From positions 1-15,033 of the forward strand of contig DFHL01000057.1 of the NCBI GenBank assembly GCA_002371315.1: DNA of 15,033 bases. Direction: 5' to 3'. Of this stretch, positions 5,963 through 11,888 are shown piece by piece. The notes under the pieces were generated by a model, which did no database searches, was not told where the DNA came from, and saw only the letters and a program-made list of their open reading frames with translations. The translations under genes were made by a program, and so were the position numbers. The stretch is from Bacteroidales bacterium UBA3724 (GTDB lineage: Bacteria > Bacteroidota > Bacteroidia > Bacteroidales > P3). Each line of letters begins with the position of its first letter. Positions within the stretch are counted from its first letter, which is position 1.

Positions 5963-7561
5963 ATGGCACGTTATGTGTCAACAATGGACAAAGGCGAACA
6001 ACATAACACCAGTTTGGCAGCCTGGTGCTGGCTGCTGCTGTCGGCAACGGTGACGGTCATCGTTGCCCTCTGCCATTTCCCCGACGGCGCCGACTGGAAA
6101 TGGTGCATCCCCCTCACCGGCCGCTTCCACCTGCCTATGATGCTCGGTGGCACCGCGACGGTGGCACTTCTGTCGCTGCTTGTCTTCCGCTGCTGCAACA
6201 CGGGGCCGCTGCGCCGCGGACGCCTGCTGGCCGTCAGCCTGGCACTTATGGCGATGCAGACCGTGCTGGTCTACAGCTACTACGTCCACACCGACTGGGA
6301 TGTGCAGCAGCTGACCGGGGCGGCACGGGCAATGGCCGAAGGCCGGCCTACGCAAGAGTTCCAATGGTACTTCCAGTGGAACCCCAACAACCTGCTGCTC
6401 ACCCGCTTATTTGCCGCCATCTTCTTCGTCACGGGCCCGCTGTGGGGCTTGAAGACTACACTTTTCCCGCTGCTGATGCTCCAAAGCGCCGGCGCCGCCA
6501 TAACGGCACTGATGCTGGTGCAGACGGCGATGCACATCTGGCACCGCAAGGACTGCGCCCTGCTGGCCTACATCCTCTACCTGCTGCTGGTATGGCTGTC
6601 GCCGTGGTGGTCCATCCCCTACTCCGACGTCTGGGGGCTGATGCTTTCCGTGCTGATGCTGTGGATGGCCACGGCGGCACCGTTCAAGAGGGAATGGGTC
6701 AGGATTTTCACCATCGCCGCGGTCTGCGCCCTGGGCTACTACATAAAGCCCCAGACGCTCTTTGTGGCCCTCTCGATAGTCCTCGTCCGCCTTGCCGCAA
6801 CCTTGCGCCGGCACAGAGGGATGAAACCCCTGCTGCGCCCCGCCGCCATAGCCCTTGGCGGCATAGCCACGGGCGTGCTGGCAGCCCACCTGGCCGTGGC
6901 GGGATGCGGAATGCACCTCCACACCTCGAAGGGGCAGGGCGTGTCGCACTTCCTGATGCTGGGCGCCAACTACCAGTCGATAGGCATCTACAGCGAACAG
7001 GATGTGGCCTTCGCGCGCAGCTTCCCAAAGAAAAAAGAGCGCCGCAACGCCGAGCTGGCCGAGACGGCCAAACGCTACAGCCATCTGGGCATTGGCGGCA
7101 CGCTGACGCTGTGGAAGCGCAAGAACCTGCTGAATTTCAGCGACGGAACCTTCTATTGGGGCCGCGAGGGCGACTTCTACAGCTATGTGCCCGAACGCTC
7201 GGGCTGGCTGGCGCGGCTGACGCGCAACACCTTCTACAACCGCTCGCAACAGGGCCCCTGGTACGAGGGCTGGGCCGCAGGCGCAACAACGCTGTGGTTC
7301 GGCATCCTTGTCTTCGCGATGCTGGCGGCACTGCCCAAGCGGAAAGCGAAAAACGAAGGGCGGAAAGCGGAAAGCAAGGCGGTGACAACGGCGGACAATG
7401 GGCAGACAATGGACATCATCTTCTGGGCGCTGCTGATGCTGACGCTGTTCCACACGCTCTGCGAGGCCCGCGCGCGCTACCTGTTCTGCTTCCTGCCGCT
7501 GTTCGTCCTGGCCGCCATTGAAGGAATACGACGAATAAAAACCAAACTCGATGAAAAATAA
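5963..7561 (+). CDS. Polytopic membrane protein, GT-C-like glycosyltransferase
   Basis: The 532-residue protein has roughly ten hydrophobic segments, the first three near residues 18-38, 55-77 and 86-108. The third ends in a short loop with Asp111-Trp-Asp113, placed like the Asp motif of GT-C transferases (PMT/ArnT type), which use lipid-phosphate sugars on the outer face of the inner membrane. Near the C-terminus, EARARYLFCFLPLFVLAAIEGI resembles the last segment of such enzymes. A soluble stretch at ~315-435 would be periplasmic. A Lys/Arg/Glu-rich loop (~458-483) is built from DNA micro-repeats. No donor or acceptor can be named. The start could also be Met8 (5984). The 3' end overlaps the next gene by 11 bp, implying co-translation with an outer-membrane protein. 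Assignment rests on fold and motif position only. Confidence 0.62.
   Translation: MARYVSTMDKGEQHNTSLAAWCWLLLSATVTVIVALCHFPDGADWKWCIPLTGRFHLPMMLGGTATVALLSLLVFRCCNTGPLRRGRLLAVSLALMAMQTVLVYSYYVHTDWDVQQLTGAARAMAEGRPTQEFQWYFQWNPNNLLLTRLFAAIFFVTGPLWGLKTTLFPLLMLQSAGAAITALMLVQTAMHIWHRKDCALLAYILYLLLVWLSPWWSIPYSDVWGLMLSVLMLWMATAAPFKREWVRIFTIAAVCALGYYIKPQTLFVALSIVLVRLAATLRRHRGMKPLLRPAAIALGGIATGVLAAHLAVAGCGMHLHTSKGQGVSHFLMLGANYQSIGIYSEQDVAFARSFPKKKERRNAELAETAKRYSHLGIGGTLTLWKRKNLLNFSDGTFYWGREGDFYSYVPERSGWLARLTRNTFYNRSQQGPWYEGWAAGATTLWFGILVFAMLAALPKRKAKNEGRKAESKAVTTADNGQTMDIIFWALLMLTLFHTLCEARARYLFCFLPLFVLAAIEGIRRIKTKLDEK
7339..7413 (+). repeat. In-gene micro-repeats (GCGGAAAGC and GACAAYGG)
   Basis: GCGGAAAGC occurs at 7339-7347, 7360-7368 and 7367-7375. 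It is followed by GACAACGGC (7384), GACAATGGG (7394) and GACAATGGA (7405) at 10-11-bp spacing. They encode a hydrophilic, charged loop (RKAKNEGRKAESKA...TADNGQ) just before the last membrane segments of the glycosyltransferase-like protein, a place that would tolerate insertion. Confidence 0.55.
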
Positions 7562-8288
7562 ACTATTAGTCCTCACTGCCATCCTGCTGCTGCTGTCGAC
7601 AGCATCCGTTTCGGCACAAAACAAATGGAAATACGATTTCAGCATCGGCGGCACCTACAACAGCGGCAACATCAGCAACATAGGCCTGCGCAACACCGGC
7701 AGCGTAAGCCGCAACGACAGCATCCTCTCGATGGACGCCAGCTACAGATACCTCTACACCGAAGAGAAACGCGAAATGACCAACCAGGAATTCGGGGGCG
7801 GAGCCAAAATAGACCTCTACCAATACAGCCGATGGTCGCCCTTCCTGGCCACCGATTTCGTTGTCAACCACTTCAAGGGCTACGACTTCAAAATCAGCTT
7901 CCTGGCCGGAGCGAAATACCGCATCTTCACCCTGCCCGGCAAGTGCGACTACTCGCTCAGCGCCGCCATCGTGGAAGACTATGTCAACTACCACATAACC
8001 AACCCCTCGGCCGACACCCTCGACGGCTTTGTGGCCCGCGCTTCGCTGCGCGCCAAGATAAAGCAGCGCATCGGCGAAAGCACCCACATCAACCACACGA
8101 CCTTCTACCAGCCGTCGGTGATGGACCTGGGCGACTACATCGTGTCGAGCGTCACGAAGATAGAAAACAAGCTGAACAAGCACCTCTTTTTCGACATCAT
8201 CTTCAGCTACGAGTACCGCAGCATAGTGCCCGAAGGCCGCAAACGGACCGACATCGCCACCGAACTGGCCCTGAGGCTGGCCTTCTAA
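7551..8288 (+). CDS. DUF481-like outer-membrane beta-barrel protein
   Basis: A 245-residue exported protein. The N-terminal signal peptide ends near SVSA|QNKW (about residue 22) and has no lipobox. The rest is a succession of amphipathic strands with alternating aromatic and polar residues, such as YDFSIGGTYNSGNIS and LSMDASYRYLYTEEKREMTNQEF. The protein ends in Phe (ELALRLAF), as outer-membrane barrels do. Length and the early GGTYNSGN motif fit the DUF481 family, whose function is unknown. Its ATG lies inside the end of the upstream glycosyltransferase-like gene (11-bp overlap), so the two are probably translationally coupled; a link between envelope glycan modification and this barrel is inference. 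Downstream lies a large repeat hairpin that could end the transcript. Confidence 0.75.
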   Translation: MKNKLLVLTAILLLLSTASVSAQNKWKYDFSIGGTYNSGNISNIGLRNTGSVSRNDSILSMDASYRYLYTEEKREMTNQEFGGGAKIDLYQYSRWSPFLATDFVVNHFKGYDFKISFLAGAKYRIFTLPGKCDYSLSAAIVEDYVNYHITNPSADTLDGFVARASLRAKIKQRIGESTHINHTTFYQPSVMDLGDYIVSSVTKIENKLNKHLFFDIIFSYEYRSIVPEGRKRTDIATELALRLAF

Positions 8289-8308
8289 GGCCCGTACCCG
8301 CACAGCCC

Positions 8309-8410
8309 GTTCAACCATCGTTCAACCATCGTTCGACCATTGTTCAACCATCGTTTAACCATTTAAAATGGTAGAACAATGGTCGAACGATGGTTAAACG
8401 ACGGTCGAAA
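8309..8410. repeat. Inverted array of 11-bp repeats forming a large hairpin
   Basis: Five tandem 11-bp units of GTTCRACCATY (8309-8363) are followed after 3 nt by four inverted units (8367-8410). In the best register, 8309-8352 pairs with 8367-8410 at 38 of 44 positions, and the fifth forward unit sits in a 14-nt loop. The units at 8331-8341 and 8378-8388 are exact complements. Because the units are near-identical, the hairpin can also pair one unit out of register. It starts 20 nt after the barrel-protein stop, so it may act as a terminator or 3' stabiliser, but there is no T-run. Confidence 0.85.
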
Positions 8411-8510
8411 TGGCAGAGCAGATGGCTGGCAATCCGGGGCCGGAGCAGGACGGTTCGAGGCCCGAAGGACGAGGTCGCGGCGCGGATTTTCGCACCTGAA
8501 AGGAAAAAAA

Positions 8511-8542
8511 TTTGGCCGAACGGGAAAAAGGTTGTATCTTTG
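8511..8542 (+). promoter_or_regulatory. Textbook Bacteroidota promoter (TTTG-N20-TATCTTTG)
   Basis: TTTG at 8511-8514 and TATCTTTG at 8535-8542 are separated by 20 nt, matching the -33/-7 consensus of the Bacteroidota housekeeping sigma factor. Transcription should start near 8549, about 32 nt before the ATG of the T9SS cargo gene. Confidence 0.85.
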
Positions 8543-8559
8543 CAACTTGAAACAAGTTG
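8543..8559 (+). promoter_or_regulatory. 7-bp inverted repeat at the transcription start
   Basis: CAACTTG (8543-8549) and CAAGTTG (8553-8559) are perfect inverse copies separated by AAA, abutting the -7 box. The position suits a repressor operator over the start site. If transcription begins at or before 8543 it could also form a 5' hairpin. Confidence 0.45.
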
Positions 8560-8580
8560 AAATTTAAATCATCAACGATT

Positions 8581-10323
8581 ATGAAAAAAAACGTATTCCT
8601 TTCGCTTGCCGGCATCCTGCTGATGTGCGGGACGCTCAAGGCGCAAGTCGGTATGCCCATCCCCAACGGCAGTTTTGAACAATGGACCTCGCATCAGGGC
8701 TACAGCGTCCAGGTGCTGTTCCTGAATTTGCCCATCTATGGCGAATACTCGACGCCGACCGGCTGGGACTACCTGGCCTATCCCGTCAACGAGAGCCTGT
8801 CGCAATACGGTATGGCTATCAATATCAACACCACGATACCCGTCGTTTTGGCCACGCCCGAAACCGGCGACGTGCCCGACGGCACTAAAGCCGTGAAGCT
8901 GCAAAGCCTGATGCTGAGCGACATAGTGGACCCGACGGCCCTAAGCCTGGCCGGCGATATGCTCGACAGCTCGTTTACGCAGATGGTGATACCGTCCATC
9001 CTTTCGACCGGGGCAATCAAGATCGACTCGCTGATGCCGCTGATGACCGGCCTGATGGCCGACACGGGCGACCTGCTTTCGCTGCTGCCCACACTGCTGA
9101 CGCGCGACGTCAACGACTTCGTCAGCGGCGGCCTGCCGCTCGACGGCTTCAAGCCCGCCTCGCTGACCGGCAGCTACAAGTACCATTCGGCCGTGGGCGG
9201 CGACAACGGGGCCGTAGTCCTGCTTGGAACACGCTACAACACAGCCACTCAAAAGCGCGACATCGTCGGCTTCGGCATCAACCTGGAGCTGACCGACACG
9301 GCCGCCTACACGCCGTTTGAAGTGGAATATATGCCGCTGAGCGCCCTCCTGCCCGGCACGCCGCGCCTGGCCCCCGACACGCTGATAGTGGCCATCGTCT
9401 CGTCGGCCAGCAACAATATGCAGCAGGGGTCGTATCTTTGTGTCGACAACCTGCAGCTGTGGCCTGCTCCCGACACCTGCGCCGCAATAGGCAACCTGAT
9501 GGTGAGGAGCACCACCTACGACGCTTTTCCGGAGATGCAACTGATGTGGGACCAAAACTCGCAGCCCGACCACTGGGAGGTGAGCATCTGCCTGCCCGGC
9601 ACGGAGCCTTTCACAGGCACCGTCTTCGAGACCACGGAGCCCTATTTTGAAATCCACACCCTGGAAGAGAACGGCACCCTGGAACCCAACACACTGTATG
9701 ACATCTATGTACGCTCGGTTTGCGACGAGGACATCTACGGCGAGTGGGACTCGGTGCACTACCGCACTTTCTGCGCCGGGGTGAACGGCCTGACGGTCAA
9801 CAGCGACAATCTGCAGGTCGCGGCCGACAAGATTGAAGGCTACAGCATCAGCTGGGACAACGACAGCGAGACCACAAGCTGGATCCTGACCTACGGCATT
9901 TACAACGAGCAGATGCCCGACAGCTGGGGCACAACCGTAACGGTCGACACCCCCTATTTTGCCCTGCCTCCGCTGCAGCCGAACAGGACCTATTCTGTGC
10001 TGATCCAAGCCCACTGCGGCGAGGACAACACTGGCCGCCCCGCTTGGAAAAACTTCACAACCACCAGCCTTACAGGCATCGAAACCGCCAATCAGGATTT
10101 GGCCAACAGCGTCGTGATTTATCCCAATCCGGCCCACGGCCAATGCGTGGTGACCGTCAGCGAGACGGCCGAGCTGAAACTGTTCGACCTCGACGGGCGC
10201 CTGCTGCAGACCCTGAGCAGCGACGGCTCGCCCGTGCTGCTGCAGCTGCCGGCGGCTGGCATCTACATTCTGCAGGCCACAACCCCGATGGGCGTGACCA
10301 CGCGCAAGATTGTGAACAACTGA
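8581..10323 (+). CDS. T9SS-secreted multidomain protein with fibronectin type III domains
   Basis: The 580-residue protein begins with a signal peptide (MKKNVFLSLAGILLMCGTLKA, cut before QVG). I chose this ATG over the in-frame one at 8557 because that would lie only ~8 nt after the predicted transcript start and would bury the signal peptide. Residues ~25-295 form an N-terminal beta-rich domain opening IPNGSFEQW...PTGW and closing YLCVDNLQLWP, reminiscent of the PCMD-type putative carbohydrate domain found in Bacteroidota. Two fibronectin type III domains follow (~297-390 and ~392-495). From ~509, VVIYPNPAHGQ begins a type A T9SS sorting domain that ends TTRKIVNN. It should cross the outer membrane and be surface-attached or released. 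No catalytic motif is visible, so adhesion or glycan binding is a guess. Confidence 0.85.
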   Translation: MKKNVFLSLAGILLMCGTLKAQVGMPIPNGSFEQWTSHQGYSVQVLFLNLPIYGEYSTPTGWDYLAYPVNESLSQYGMAININTTIPVVLATPETGDVPDGTKAVKLQSLMLSDIVDPTALSLAGDMLDSSFTQMVIPSILSTGAIKIDSLMPLMTGLMADTGDLLSLLPTLLTRDVNDFVSGGLPLDGFKPASLTGSYKYHSAVGGDNGAVVLLGTRYNTATQKRDIVGFGINLELTDTAAYTPFEVEYMPLSALLPGTPRLAPDTLIVAIVSSASNNMQQGSYLCVDNLQLWPAPDTCAAIGNLMVRSTTYDAFPEMQLMWDQNSQPDHWEVSICLPGTEPFTGTVFETTEPYFEIHTLEENGTLEPNTLYDIYVRSVCDEDIYGEWDSVHYRTFCAGVNGLTVNSDNLQVAADKIEGYSISWDNDSETTSWILTYGIYNEQMPDSWGTTVTVDTPYFALPPLQPNRTYSVLIQAHCGEDNTGRPAWKNFTTTSLTGIETANQDLANSVVIYPNPAHGQCVVTVSETAELKLFDLDGRLLQTLSSDGSPVLLQLPAAGIYILQATTPMGVTTRKIVNN

Positions 10324-10325
10324 CG

Positions 10326-11807
10326 CTATTTCAGCCGGCGCAGCCTGACGGTACCCAGCTCACCCTCAAGGGTGTAGCGAAAGAAGTGGGCTGAATCGAA
10401 GTCCATATTGAATGGTATGTCGGGGTTGCTTGTGTTCAGATAGGGCTTGTAGTCGATCTGGTGATATTCGCGGTCGCGGTCGGGCAGGTTCTCTGTGTCG
10501 ATGCCCTGCGGGTTGGAATACTTGATTTTGCGGCGGTCGAACTTCTTGCGGCTCATTCCGGGAGCCGACACCTCGAAGTGGACGTTGTAGTCGTTGCTGT
10601 AGAGCGTGAAGCGGCCCTCGCTGTCGGTGTAAGTGTTCATTCCCACCGACCAGGCCTTGTTCCAGCCGCGGACGACAGCCCCCTCGACGGGCTTGCCGCT
10701 GGCGGCGTCGACCACACGGCCCGTCAGGCGGATATTGCTATAGGCCAGCATATTGTAGTAATTGACAGGTCTTAGTTCCTCGTCGGTGTAATAGCAGCTA
10801 AAACAGAACAGACCGTCAGTAAAAACACGGGCGGCAGGTTTGGATTTGCCAGTAGAATCGCGCAAGCCGGTATATTTTGCTTCAAAATTGACACCTGAGG
10901 GGCAGTCCTGAAACTCCCACCAGCCATATCCAATTGCCCCAAGGTATTTTGCACGTTCAAATGTACGATAAAGGAACAGCCATTGCCAATCCCACGGCAC
11001 CGAGTCGCCATCGGCCGGAAGGCCCGTCTCGCCCACCATCCACGGCTTGCCGCAATAGCGGCTGTACCACCACATTTCGGAGTAGACGCGCAAGGGGTGG
11101 TAGGTGTGCATCTCAACGAAGTCTGTAGGCAGCATCGAGGGGTCCCACTCGAAGACCTCGATGGGCTCGGATGTCGCCACGGTAAAGAGCTGGTGCGGCG
11201 CATACTGGCGCACCCAGTGGCGCCATTCGGCAACCAGGCGGACGGCATCCATCTTGTCGCGGCTGGGTTCGGGGTCGAAATAGAGCGGCTCGTTGATGAA
11301 ATCGTAGGCCCACAGCGCCGTCAGGTCGGCCAGATGGCGCAGCAGCCCCTGTGTGTAGGCCTGCCAGCAGGAGTCGAATGGCGGCACGATGAGCAGCATC
11401 ACCTTCAGGCCGGCGCTGTCGGCCTGCTGCACCATACGCCTCGTGGCATCGAATCGCGCCGCGTTGTCGCCAGCGGTCCGCTCCTTGTCGTCCAGACAAA
11501 CACGCACAGCGTTGAAGCCCCAGCTGGCAATGGTGTCGAAGTGCTCGCGAATCGAGCGGCCGCTATAGTAGTAGGCCGGAACCACCTCCACCCTTCCGTC
11601 CGCCTCTTGAAACTCGGCTTTATAGTTGAGCATCAGTGGATACCAGTATTCGCCGTCGAGGACGAAATGGCCATCCTGCAGGCCCACATAGCCGTCGGTA
11701 ATGGGAGGAAGCGAGTCGCTGTATGCCACTTCGGGCGCTCTGCCGTTATGGCACGACAGCAGCGAAAGGCATACCGCCAGACAAAGGAGTAATTTTCTTG
11801 TAGCCAT
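10326..11807 (-). CDS. Lipoprotein glycoside hydrolase, clan GH-A (GH5-like)
   Basis: A 493-residue lipoprotein (lipobox LLSC, Cys19). Residues ~40-345 read as a TIM-barrel retaining hydrolase: WGFNAVRVCLDD on an early strand, FINEP with Glu173 as the likely acid/base, EMHTYHP, then VGETG with Glu260 as the likely nucleophile, and YGWWEFQD. That order is typical of clan GH-A (GH5 and relatives: mannanases, glucanases), so surface glycan cleavage is expected; the exact substrate is not readable. Residues ~356-410 (GRVVDAASGKPVEGAVV...SEGRFTLYS) form a carboxypeptidase-regulatory-like Ig fold, followed by a short tail. The stretch encoded at ~10775-10985 is clearly lower in GC than the rest. 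It ends 2 bp from the convergent T9SS cargo gene. Its ATG lies just downstream of an intrinsic terminator, suggesting readthrough or attenuation from the M16 gene. Confidence 0.78.
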   Translation of the reverse strand: MATRKLLLCLAVCLSLLSCHNGRAPEVAYSDSLPPITDGYVGLQDGHFVLDGEYWYPLMLNYKAEFQEADGRVEVVPAYYYSGRSIREHFDTIASWGFNAVRVCLDDKERTAGDNAARFDATRRMVQQADSAGLKVMLLIVPPFDSCWQAYTQGLLRHLADLTALWAYDFINEPLYFDPEPSRDKMDAVRLVAEWRHWVRQYAPHQLFTVATSEPIEVFEWDPSMLPTDFVEMHTYHPLRVYSEMWWYSRYCGKPWMVGETGLPADGDSVPWDWQWLFLYRTFERAKYLGAIGYGWWEFQDCPSGVNFEAKYTGLRDSTGKSKPAARVFTDGLFCFSCYYTDEELRPVNYYNMLAYSNIRLTGRVVDAASGKPVEGAVVRGWNKAWSVGMNTYTDSEGRFTLYSNDYNVHFEVSAPGMSRKKFDRRKIKYSNPQGIDTENLPDRDREYHQIDYKPYLNTSNPDIPFNMDFDSAHFFRYTLEGELGTVRLRRLK

Positions 11808-11815
11808 CTTATTAC

Positions 11816-11867
11816 AAAAAAACCTTAACGTTAGCCACCATCAGCGATGAATGGCCAACGTTAAGGT
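11816..11867 (-). terminator. Intrinsic terminator after the M16 gene, in the leader of the GH-A gene
   Basis: On the minus strand, 11852-11867 pairs with 11822-11837 (15 of 16 positions), with a further 4-bp inner stem in the loop, followed by a T-run (complement of the seven A at 11816-11822). It terminates the M16 protease transcript. Only 8 nt separate the T-run from the ATG of the glycoside hydrolase, so it may also act as an attenuator for that gene. Confidence 0.85.
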
Positions 11868-11888
11868 CAGGGTTTTAGTCCTAAACAA

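Noticed and set aside
6025..7521. 498-codon alternative frame within the membrane-protein gene
   Set aside because: The translation is rich in Arg, Pro, Gly and His with no membrane segments. The overlapping frame encodes a coherent polytopic protein and runs into the next gene with a normal overlap.
8309..8410. Considered as a CRISPR array or an invertible phase-variation switch
   Set aside because: The units are 11 bp and contiguous with no spacers, so it is not CRISPR. The inverted halves are separated by only 3 nt, leaving no segment to invert, and no recombinase gene is nearby.
8557..8580. Earlier in-frame ATG for the T9SS cargo gene
   Set aside because: It lies ~8 nt after the predicted transcription start and would place MKFKSSTI before a complete signal peptide that begins at 8581.
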